DNA from: Varroa destructor
Taxonomy: Eukaryota; Arthropoda; Arachnida; Mesostigmata; Varroidae
Assembly (NCBI RefSeq): GCF_002443255.2
Contig: NW_019211456.1
Span: forward strand, 57,951,578-58,015,577
Direction of reading: 5' to 3'
Length of the DNA: 64,000 nucleotides
In this document: positions 27,872 through 38,643 of the stretch, piece after piece
Position numbering within the stretch: position 1 is the stretch's first letter
How the letters are laid out: each line of letters begins with the position of its first letter
Position numbers and translations under genes: made by a program
Notes under the pieces: generated by a model
What the model saw: the letters and a program-made list of their open reading frames with translations, nothing else
The model's database searches: none
What the model was told of the DNA's origin: nothing

Positions 27872-28473
27872 AGCTTAATTAATAAAAGCTCAGGACTTAA
27901 GCTGGAATAACTTAGTTGCATGGTACCAAGCGGTGGTGGTCAAACGTAGACTAATACAAACCATATAATCAAATATGGTATCCCATGAGTAGCTCTATCT
28001 TCCCTGTATTTTCTACCAATATTTAACAGAAGGCCCATTTGGATTTCCGGCTACAAGTTGGTGTTTTCTGCGCAATATAAATAATGGCTTTTTTCTCATA
28101 ATTAGGCCTTCATGAAAAATTCCAAATAATTCCAGTACGCTACTATTAGGATCATTCACTAGTTTTGCAGAATTTCAAAATGATACATTAAAATACTTAC
28201 TACTTTCTTACAAGCTAAATGCATACATTGGCGCTATTGAAAAGGAACAGATAATTGCTATTGTAGTAAATGGTTTTTAAAAACTCGGGGCGCAGCGTAA
28301 AGCTCGACAGAAACAGATTCACGAGCCACAACGGGTGTATCGCAGTAACAACCTGGTGGCAGCATTCCGAAGTCGTACGCAGGAGCCGTCCAGTGCGAAA
28401 TGAATGTAACGGGAACCGTCAAATTTGACAGTAACAAATCGAAAATATAGATTGTAAAGATAGATATCCACAA

Positions 28474-28527
<54 letters not shown>

Positions 28528-31500
28528 TATCAACTAAAGCTTGCTATACGTTACGCCATTTATGTCTCAATTTCATTGTTTCTGACTCGTGTTTTTAGGA
28601 CACGACACGATACGATTAAAAATTTCTCTGTAAATATACTTAACTGCTTAATAAAAATATCTTAATGCTTGGTTGACCTTATGGATGGACCTACTAAGCT
28701 TAAGTACCTTTAAGCTCTGCATTGATATATATTCGAGGAAAATTTTGCTAGAATCTATGTGTAATACCAAACACATATATACGTTAAATGTATAAATACG
28801 TATGTTATATGATACGTATTTTTATCGCTGTTGGATGCAAGCTATAGAGCGTAAACGGCGTGCGCTTTTTAGCATAACTTACAGAACTAGGTATCGTGTT
28901 TGTATCGTGACGATTGCATTCTTGGCACAACAAACAGCAACAACGAAGTCAATTGAAACGAAAGATATTTGCCACGTCTTCATTGAGTTCCACTCGTCCG
29001 GCGGCGGTGTCCGTGGATGATTTGTCGGATTGATTAGGATTACTTTATGTGACGCAGGGTCCCTTAAACGTGCAATAGGTCCTTCGAACAATTACCAAAT
29101 CGCGTAAGTCGAGGTACTGCAGGTCGAAAGTCAATGAATTATACGTATAGAAGTCAAATGCGCCCCTTCTCACTTTAGACAACGGTAGGAGCAGGCTAGG
29201 CTTTTACATTAGAAAGCAAGATCACGATCCTGGAAAGATAGGGTTATGCTGAAAACGGAAACACTATATTCCACGATTAGGGAATTACTCCACTGAAAAC
29301 ATCAAGTAGAGAGCGCAGCTAAATGATGAGGTGTCCGGTACGGTAAAATAAATTACTGACAAAGCTTAATGCGGGAGATCTATAATAGCTAAACCGGTCC
29401 CTGTTGGTTTACAGGAAGAAGCTACTGAACAATGCGTTCAAAAACAGCTCATCAGAGTTGATTAGAATCAAATCATACGGTACGAAAATTAAACGTTCTG
29501 GTCAGGTAGCACTCATATACATTCTCTCTACAGTATTGACGTATAGTTCTTCCAAGAAACGGGAATCTAGCATATACATTTTAAATATGTACGTTTTTGT
29601 CCTAAACGAACCGTTAGTCCTTCCGCTGGTCGGTACATCTACTAACATTTAATCTTTCAGCATCTCTCTCTACTAATGGCCCGTTAAGTCCTGCAGGCAT
29701 CAACTGAGGTAGGCGATTCATCCGCTGATAATTCTTACAAAACTCACTGAAACAATTACGATATCGAACATCGGACTAAAGCATTGTTGGCTCATTATGT
29801 TGCAGTTGATTAGGTTTTATATTGTTTCGAGTTTAGCAGCTTTTGTATGTTCCGCTCTGAGGTATATTAAAAAGCCAATAAATGAACTAACAGGTGTCTG
29901 TCTGCGTTCGTTCGAGTCATAAGAAGCTCTTTATTCGTTGCGATTTTATTTATTATATATATTTATATTGTTATTAATTAAATATATTTATTATAGTGGT
30001 TAACATTTGGTGAACGGTCTCAATTCGAACAAAGACACAAGCCCAAAAACAGCTGAGCCTCTAGCATTTATCACGCTTACACAGGGTAAACTTAATCTTA
30101 CTTATTAGCATGCATACTTATCCGTGTGCTGGTTGATCTAAACAAAATAGGTCAATCCTTACAACAAACTGCCGGTGGCACTACACCCCTAGGGTTCCCA
30201 GTGATGCGTGCTACTGATTCGAACAACGAAAAACAAAAAAAAAGGTTAGGAAAGCGGGGGATGCGCATCTGGCTGTGCGTAGTGGGTACCGTGTGTAGCA
30301 TTATGTCCGTTAAACAAAGGAGACACCTAGGTGGGTTGTGGGTCAGAAGTTCTCCAGGGACTGTCTTACCTAATGAATTGCGTCGCTAAATTAGAACGAG
30401 TAAGTTAAGCAGATTGGACAAGGCAAATAATACATAGCAGGGAAGTCGGCTTATGAGCGGTAGATGATAAGAGGTCCTCTTAAAAATACATTTTACACAT
30501 TCACTGCCGTCGAAATAAATGAAAAAATGTTATCGTACACGTAGATGATAGCGCACCACATTGCAGATAAGTTAAGTTGTTAAAATATAGTCAAAGTACA
30601 ATAAATGTTAGCACAAAATATCTGAACAGGCCTATTTGTGTGTTAATAATATATCTTTCACTCACTTCCAGCTTTATGTCTGTTTAGGCAGAGTCAATCA
30701 TCCAGAAATAATTACGTTTGTTATACCCTTTAATAGCGATAAGCATGGCGATAGGTTCGTGCCACAGAGACAAATTATAAACCCTTCAGAGTATTTGCAA
30801 TTCGTGCCTCAGATTAACATGCGCTCGTATAGCACCTTCACGGTATACTGAACTTTGCTTGAACGGTGCAATGTGAACGGTGAATGTGCATGATAACTTG
30901 ATTCAGCAGTTAAGAGTATGTGCAAAAACTTGCAAAGTTGTCTTATAACATGTTGGCTAGTGGCCGTGTTGGTTGGTTGAATTGAGATAGGTCCAACTTT
31001 TCCTTGGATACAAGTTTGTAACCAAAACTCGCTATGTCCCGGATGGTTTTTTGCTATCGCTGACCTACCCGTTGCAGCTGATTGTGTCCAAAAATCATGA
31101 TCGTTCATTGGCCGTCGATACAAATATTCTATTGGGCTTTTCCCTGCTAGACTACGAAAACCACTACGCTTAATCACTTTGAGACTCTAAACATCAACAA
31201 CTATCGCAATTCTGATCCTCGTAAGTCCTAGTGGTAAAATTTTGGATGCCTGGAAGCATGCACGTTCTGCATATTGGCACATGTACTACAGATTCTACGT
31301 TGTTGAGGATACATTTTTTTACATTGACAATAGGATCCTGGTGCCTTTACAGTAGTTATCTAGTCAAAATAATCTACTATTTCTTGCGATCTACTTGAAC
31401 TAAGGTAGGCAACCGAAACCCCAAAGTGCCCCCTGATTAAACTCTCTCATTATTGTAACTTGGATTATTGAAGAATTCGCAAAAAGCTTTGCATCTCTTT

Positions 31501-34186
31501 TATTTCAAAAACTTTAAACTTTTAAATCTCTTGTATTAACTATCGCATTGATTCACAGGTGGGTTGTTGCGTCAGTATCGACACGACGCCGAATTAGCCC
31601 AATCTTGTAATCCTGAATTCGATAGCCGGTTTCGCTTGTTCCTAAATAATAATATCGCGATTTCAAAAAGCACAATAAGTGGCTAAGAGTTATGGCGTTC
31701 AATGTTAAATAAGTTATCTAACGGCTAAGGGAAATATCTCTGAGTAATTTGACAACAACTTTTTCGACAGCTGGAGAGCCTTTATTTCAGAGGCGTTAGA
31801 GTTGTACAGAAAATGCGCATATCGCTATAAGGCGCCGAATTTAACTGTACAACGTACTTATATATAACAGTACCCTAATAACACTTTTATATTGCTATAT
31901 TACTATATTATAGGTATACTACAGAATAAAATAACACAGTAGCTTATGTTAAAAGTGCAGCTAATCGATACTTGACCACTTTATTGAGGCAACAGGTAAT
32001 TATAGGTCTCCTCAGCGTACATACGTATAAGCAGATTTCTTCATTCCTATAGGCGAATACCAGATTTGATGCTAACAGGTTTTCACAAAATTATCTTTCC
32101 GGACTGTGATGTGTTAAACGAAGTCATTTCTTGTTTCTACGGAGTTTAAGAGACCGAGTCGTTAGCTATTCGGGACAACAAATGTACACAAAGCGTTTGT
32201 ACCTACAGGCTAAGAGCCCGGGAGGCCCAGTGACTCCTTATAGGACAAACATCAAGTGTCACTTTATCTTGGACTACATCCTCCTGTTTTTCTCATGTAT
32301 ACTACTGGATAAAGACGCCAAGGAAAAAAGTTTAGAGAGAAACGAAATAAGAGACGTAAAGACTACCAGTCCAGAGTTGACGGACTTCCGCATTCCAGTT
32401 TCTAACGCCTGAGATGTCACTTGCTGTTATTTCGGAGTTTCTTTCTCAAAAGTGCACGTTGTAGTCCTCATGTAGTATTGCAAGGAAAACCAGTAATGGC
32501 ATACAGCACGTCAAGACAGGTCAGACGTTTCGCGTTTGCCACTTAGTTTGATTATTCTGTGCTATATTGGCAGCTTTATATGTACATTATTCCGACACAA
32601 TTTCTACCGACGATGAACGGAAGCAGATCAGTAAACAATACAGGAAAACGGAAAAAACATGCAAAATTTTGGAACTACGCCACCGAAAAGGCGAATAATT
32701 TGACATGCAACACGCGACGGGTTTGAAGCCAACAAATCTATCTACGATGGCCGAGAAATAGCAAACCAATCAAGCACTTACTAAACTCCAGAATATTTAC
32801 ACATATTTTTCGCATAAGATATAGTAGACTACTAATCTAAGTGTAATTATGAAAAGCTTATAATCTCTATATGATAATTTATTTACTGATTAGTAGCTAC
32901 AAAAAGACTGGGCTTGGTGGTCTCCGATTTTGTTTAACTGATGTTCATTTGAGCCAGTCAATGCGCCGGTCAGCAAAATAGTCGGCACTTTAGGCGCCTA
33001 TCTAAATCAGCGAGCCGCATCAACCAGAATGCCCTCATTATAAATCCTTCTCATCTAAGTGCTCCGTGACTTGTCGCACACCTTTTACGCGTATTTTTCG
33101 CACTATTAGCGGCACGACATCCGCTAAGCGTCTGTTGTCATCTGTAATGTTGGCGGGGAAGTGTGGGAAAGGCTAAAGGAAAACGACATTTTTTGTGCAC
33201 CCGCATACGACGTCCACGCTCTATCGATATATCAATTTATTTGCAATGCGCGAAAGTGCTTTCTAATATGGTATTCATAACATTTTTCTGGTGCTTTTAC
33301 ATTTCTAATCAGGACCGTCGTGGCCTCGTATCCAAGCTCTCTGATATTTTTTTCAGTTACGACTTTCCTAATCCAGTTAATCTTTCCTAATATTTCGATG
33401 CATAATAATAGTTTTGAATGTAAAAGTGGTTCATGAAATAGGGTTCAGCAAGCAACAATTCAGTCAAGCTAGGCAAGATGGCGTGAGCTTTCGCGCGTAA
33501 GACCGCTCGAGCCTTTCGAATGTCATCATTTATTTTAATCGCATAGGGGATGCGCAGGACGTGTCTTTAAAAACTTCTCAATGCTCAGTACGCTATAAAA
33601 ACAAATATTATTCCTACTATTATTTAACCCACCTCTTTAAAACAAAGACAGGTAGGAGATATTTCGAGCAGCTGACAGCCGCTACCACTTCCACCATTCG
33701 GCAGGCATGTCTGAACTATGCAGTACTGCTGAAATAGACCTTGCTCTGTTCTGCTGACGTTCATTGACGATGGGTTTCTACGGTGACATAATAAAAGTCG
33801 AGTTATTAAAATACTAATTGCAATTTGATGCAGACCTATTTCTCTTCCGTTGGACGTGTCATTAAGCTACAATTACTTTTACACGCACAGAAATGACTTA
33901 ACTTCTTTGCACTAGGCAGCATTAAATTACCCAGTCTTTAAAACCGAGCAATCCACGTTTATATTGGCCCAATAGGGACAGCACATCTGATCGTTTTTCT
34001 GCATGAAAACTTTTCTACTTTAAAAGCCATTTACAGTGTCAAACATTTATTTACCAATGCGTGTAGAAGCTCGTGCAGAGATGGCTTTAAATTAAGAACG
34101 AATGCGTAAGACTGTTGTCTCTAGAGGCAATCTCACCATACGGGTCTGAGGCATACAAATTTCAGTAATGATTTTCCTACTCGCAG
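27872..34186. other. No recognised gene
   Basis: It holds the long TA array at 28477 and AT-rich DNA near 29940-30000. The 122-codon minus frame at 31177-30809 is open but has no recognised motif, and the opposite strand is also partly open. Missing upstream exons of the 34-kb gene may lie here. Confidence 0.45.
28477..28524. repeat. (TA)24 microsatellite
   Basis: 48 bases of perfect TA, the longest microsatellite in the window. Confidence 0.98.
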
Positions 34187-34328
34187 CGTATCAATATGCG
34201 GCGGCATAAATGGCCTCCCCTTCCATTTTGAAATTTATGACGGGGACATCACTGTTGGAAGGTTCAGCTTCGGCCATTTGGAAATGATTACGTTCGACGC
34301 ATCTTATCTACGAACTATAAGCGGCTCA
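34187..34328 (+). CDS. Unidentified gene, segment 1 (short-donor model)
   Basis: The frame is open from the acceptor at 34186 through TCA/GTAAAT. An alternative upstream acceptor, AAATTTCAG (ending 34165), is also in frame. Without splicing at 34328 the frame continues open to a TAG at 34458, passing a stronger GTATGT donor at 34453. Confidence 0.35.
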
Positions 34329-34903
34329 GTAAATTTGCTAGACGAATATTGTTTCAGCACGCAGAATCACATCGTTTCACGCCAATTAGATTACTTCATC
34401 GTAAAAGACAACAGGGGGACTTCTACCAATTTTCTCGAAGAACAAGCTACTAGTATGTAGAGTCCATGACAGGCACGCGTGGTACCACCTCACTACTTAC
34501 TGGATCGCCTACGCCGCTGACTACAATTTCAGCACTGAAATGGAGTACTCTTATAGAAAAAAAGCCGAACATTTGACAAATACATGGAAATAAGATGCGT
34601 GATTAAATGGCACACAGCAACAGGTCGAGCTAAAATTATTGAAGGAACCACTGCACACGTTGAGTTGAAACCAGAGGATGTCATAACTTCAATTGAATGT
34701 ACACATAGCTACACAGGTAAGCTATGATTCTACCATCGTCCAGTCCTTTTAGTCAACACGAAAGTTCATTGTTCGAAAAGTAGGAAAATTCTAAGCTTCG
34801 GATATTGGCACTAGATTTATTTGCAGATGAACGCACAAAGCATGTCTATCTTGGCTTCACTGGGTACCTTGTCAACGACCTCTTGAAAGAGGACCTGTTA
34901 TAG
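34187..34903 (+). CDS. Unidentified gene, 3' end (three exon-like segments)
   Basis: I do not recognise this protein. Segment 1 begins after the acceptor TTCCTACTCGCAG (34187). It encodes a Gly-Gly-containing, beta-rich stretch (FHFEIYDGDITVGRFSFG) and can leave at GTAAAT (34329, phase 0) or GTATGT (34453, phase 1). Segment 2 runs to 34716 and ends in TACACAG/GTAAGC. It encodes EIRCVIKWHTATGRAK and VELKPEDVITSIECTHSY. Segment 3 (34827-34903) starts after ATTTGCAG in matching phase and encodes VYLGFTGYLVNDLLKEDLL, then TAG. The pattern of short strands and Ile-Thr-x-Ile motifs loosely recalls jacalin-type beta-prisms, but this is only an impression. If the strong donor at 34453 is used, the frame breaks at a seven-A run (34557-34563). 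With the weaker donor and the acceptor at 34556 it stays open. Upstream exons were not found. It could be an intact gene end or a young pseudogene. Confidence 0.45.
34557..34716 (+). CDS. Unidentified gene, segment 2
   Basis: In the intact model it starts in phase 0 after CTCTTATAG. Its frame is open to the clear donor G/GTAAGC. A better polypyrimidine acceptor at 34532 (CTACAATTTCAG) meets an in-frame stop unless the seven-A run changes length by one base. Confidence 0.42.
34827..34903 (+). CDS. Unidentified gene, terminal segment
   Basis: The acceptor TTTATTTGCAG matches the phase 1 donor at 34717. The reading is open for 25 codons to TAG at 34901. The nearest AATAAA I noticed on this strand is at 35709, about 0.8 kb downstream. 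Confidence 0.42.
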
Positions 34904-37249
34904 AGGAAATTTTGATATCATCACGGTGTAGCTTGTGGGATTTCATGTTTATTATTTATAACAAAAGCGGGGAAGGAAAAAGAAATATTTTACAAACAAG
35001 GAATTATGTTACTAGAATAATTATTTAGGTTAGGTCTAAGCGAAACGTTCGATTTTATTTAATCATTCCGTATCTTATTAAATATCTTTAGTTTCCTTGA
35101 GTTGCTTATCATAAGGTCCATCAGTTCCATTAAAAGCAGATTACAATCAATCTCGACATCTCAACAAATGAAATGCTCCATATATATACATTTAAAGTTC
35201 ACGGACTAACACGGATGTTCTATCGTGTGCGTATCCGATATTATGCGTTCGTACCAAAAAATTGCTTCCGTCTTTAGTCAAAATTACACACATAATAGAT
35301 TGAATCCCTTAAAGAGAACAGAGCGATTATAAATATTTGAAAAGGAAATGTTCTTTGTACTCACATAATGTATGCACACTCATAATTTCCCGGTTATATC
35401 AAGACGTTTTAAGTGCGCATCTCTTCGAGATCGTTTGTTTTAAGAATAGGCCTTTTTAAGCGAACCCTTCAATATGCGTGAGTCCCTTTCAAGCTGCCTG
35501 ACTCGCATGCTTTCCTCAGTGGTGACAGAAGAAAACACGAGACCAAAAAACAATACGGGCGTAGATTTTTCAAACCGGTCTGAAGCTCGGCCCAGAAAAT
35601 CCTGTTCCGTTGACGGTAACCAAACAACACACAGAACTACGCATTCTCATACATTAATAAACAGATCTGCGACATGTCAAAAGAAAGGATAGCGGCAACA
35701 AACAGTTCAATAAAAACAAAGATGAAGGTGTTAGGTGAGGTAATTTTATCAGTCTTACAAAGAACGGAGGTTATATTATTTATGCTGGTGGTTCAAGCAT
35801 GACAGGTATTAAACCAATTTTTGCCCGCTCCGCCCTCTGCCCCTCACGCACAAACTGGGTCTGGATAAGGACTTTACGAATAAGCTGTGTCTTTAAGTAT
35901 GAGACCATGTCGACAAGCCAGTCGGTCGGAAGGTGTTTGTGTAGTCATGCGAATCTGCGGGTGTAGCTTTGGACCTATGTAAAGGGGACGCTCAAGGCTT
36001 TCGTGGAAAGTCTAGCGGGCCGGTAAAATCCCGCGTCTTTTTTCGACTTGCACAGATGAAAACAATCCTGGGAAAACGCACAGTGTTTCAGATTGCTGAC
36101 CGAATCAGTCCGTTAGCGCGGCATTCTAATGCAAGTCATTTTCCTGTGTCGACTTTTGCAGTGAGCTTTTTTCATTGAAGGCTTACCCCTTTAGTTTCAT
36201 GGCTTTGTGTCCGTTAGATAACGTGTTGCTTCAAGAAAGCGGCATTATTCGAAAGGGACTTAAGATTTGTATAGACTTTAAATGGCTTTATAGCAAATAT
36301 AATTATGTATTGTGTTTATTCTAAATAAGGATACAACAGCAGTGTCTATGTTCATTTATATGTTATTGTACATTTCATAGATGATTTTTTTCAGTCTACG
36401 ATTGTTGCGACCTCCGCTTAGACTTCTACTTTTTGTTGCTCATTGTAACCCCACGACTATCTATAGCTAACTCAAAAACGCAGCCCAAAATCAAGCTTGC
36501 AACATGCTTGTATGACAAAAGTTATCATTTAAATATGCGTAATGTCCAGTTGACTAACTAATCCCTATTTTGCATCAATTTCACTACGAAATGTTTTGAG
36601 CTTACGTCCAGTAGCGTGCGGAAGAAGATGGCTGGCCACCTCTACAAGACAAACTATATCTCCAGAGTCCAGAGTCGAACGTCCACCATCACTTGTTTTT
36701 CAAGCTTGCAGGAGAACACGTTACTCACTAAGCTATCATAGGAACTGCCATATTATCTATTAGTTGTACAGTCTCATATAACTAACAGTATTTCCGTTTT
36801 AGGTCGTCAAGGACATATGAGCTTAATGTCACGAATGTGTTTGATTTAACTGAAGGATAGCATTGCAAAATGTACCAACCGTATTCCTATATACACATAT
36901 TTATAAGAGGTGGTTTTCGTCAAATTTAAAATAAAATATTAAGTATGGTTCAAAAGAAGTTAAACAGGTAAAAAGCTCGTTTCGATTTTATAAACACTTG
37001 TTAATTAGATATTCGAATATCTAAATAGAATTGCTGCGAATCAAACAGCTACATGCATGCATCGAAAATCTTTTCTGCCTCAGTTATGAATTTCTGTGAA
37101 AAATGGTGACTCAATAAACATTTTTCCTTTTGATAAGGCTATCCAACATGGCTGTTGCCTCGTACAGTTGCTGCGAACAATGTGGATTAATCGTTTATAT
37201 CGTCTAGGAGAGTTTTAACGACATAGGAGAAGATTACGCGGACTAGTCC
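34904..37249. other. No recognised gene; 3' flank of the 34-kb gene and a tRNA-like element
   Basis: Apart from the tRNA-like element on the minus strand and a possible poly(A) signal at 35709, nothing stands out. Confidence 0.5.
36672..36735 (-). repeat. tRNA-like element with A and B boxes
   Basis: On the minus strand TAGCTTAGTGAG (36735-36724) fits the A box and GTTCGACTC (36680-36672) fits the B box core, 43 bases apart. The anticodon arm does not pair properly. It looks like a tRNA-derived SINE or dead tRNA; the internal sequence is unlike the element at 735. Confidence 0.4.
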
Positions 37250-38158
37250 TATGGGCAATGGATTGATGGCAGCCTCTTTACAACAACGCGATGCCCTTCC
37301 TTGTAGTCATCGCCGTCACCATCTTTTCTGTCTGGCTGCAATTTTTGATCTCTTTGACCCTATCATTTGTGAAGGTGAGATGCTGCCGGCAGTATACTTT
37401 AGTAGCGACGAAGAGGCTAACGTGTTTGCAACGGCAGCAGCAGTAGTGGTTCCATCTGTTATTCTCCTGCGTCTAGTTGTCTTTTTCATCTTCCTCACTT
37501 CGGTTAACCGGCTGTGTCCGTGCTCGCGGGCTTCCTGCTTCTTTTTTTTTTTGTGACCACTGCCGAGGTTCTATGAGCTGCAGCGATGCCTCCCGCTGAG
37601 CCGAGAGAAAAATTGGATTTGAATTTGGTACTGGCACAAGGGGCGTGAGGTTCATGGGCACTGTGTGTGACCACAAAGACCACGACGCACGCTCACGTGG
37701 TAAACGGAACCGAAAAGTGCGGAGGACCCGTACCTCTATTTGCCCGTCCGTCCATTCGTCCATCCGTGCAGAACCCGTAGCCTTGTGTAGACGAAGCTGT
37801 GCGTGTGTGTTGTGATATTTATTCATACGGCTAGCACGCCTCTAAAGCCATCACGCACTGGGAGGACAAAGATTGTGAAGGGACCCAGTAAAGGAGCAGG
37901 ACGGAGAGAAAGCAATAGAGGAAGAAGAGTCACTGCGCGTTAAGATGGACTGGCTGGCTGGCTGGCCCTCAGAACTGAGGCGACAGGAACTGTAAGAAAA
38001 TATAGTAGAACGATGGGCGACGAAGAAGCGGGAGATAGACAAAACAGCCAGCAGCCATCCGACAATCCAGCACAGCATTGCCAGTGGGAGCCTATCCTCT
38101 GAAATACCGCAGGGGCTGAAAGTGAAAGAGGCGTTTCTCTGCCAAACTCGCAATCGTG

Positions 38159-38178
38159 CCCCCCCCCCCCCCCCCCCC
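38159..38178. repeat. Poly-C tract (C20)
   Basis: Twenty C inside the CpG-rich region; it creates the poly-Gly in a long minus-strand open frame. Confidence 0.97.
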
Positions 38179-38460
38179 GCCGCCCCGTACATACACACCC
38201 TAGGCGGTCATGGCGACGATCGGCATATGTCTGAACATCGCTAGGCGGTCGACGCGGAGCTAGTTCAGCCGGCTCTTGCGGTCGTGCGTTTATGCGTGCA
38301 TACCGAAGGGGTTTGCCCCCTGTAGCCGCGTAACCGAATGCATGTGTGCACGTTTCCTGTGTGCTTGTGTGAGTGAATGCCATTCCGATTTTGGCTGTGA
38401 CTGCGTCCGCAAACGCCGGTTAAAGGCGAAGTAGGTGTGCTGCTGCAGGTTTTAGGTTCA

Positions 38461-38643
38461 ATGCTAGCGCTAGTGTACTTGGCAGTGCCGGTGGCCGCAG
38501 CGCCTGCGTCGTTGTCGTATAGAGCGGGAAACGTTAGGAACCCTGCCGTTCGGACAATAGCAATGGCCCAGTGCAACTTGCCTGTTCAAGATGGAAGCGT
38601 CGACAGCAGCAGTCGAATCCGAATGGAAGGGAGGCAGATTTGA
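38461..38643 (+). CDS. Possible small secreted peptide ORF (60 codons)
   Basis: An ATG opens a 60-codon frame whose first 16 residues (MLALVYLAVPVAAAPA) look like a signal peptide with an Ala-x-Ala cleavage site. The rest (through to QDGSVDSSSRIRMEGRQI) has no recognised domain and ends in TGA. It lies in the most GC- and CpG-rich part of the window, where chance open frames are common on both strands. A CTGCTGCAG just upstream could be a splice acceptor. No homology is claimed. Confidence 0.18.
   Translation: MLALVYLAVPVAAAPASLSYRAGNVRNPAVRTIAMAQCNLPVQDGSVDSSSRIRMEGRQI

Noticed and set aside
30809..31177. 122-codon minus-strand frame
   Set aside because: No recognisable motif and no convincing splice context; the opposite strand is also partly open here.
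37940..38383. 147-codon minus-strand open frame, the longest in the window
   Set aside because: It runs through the C20 tract (giving poly-Gly), lies in GC-rich DNA with few stop codons, overlaps open frames in other phases, and shows no domain.
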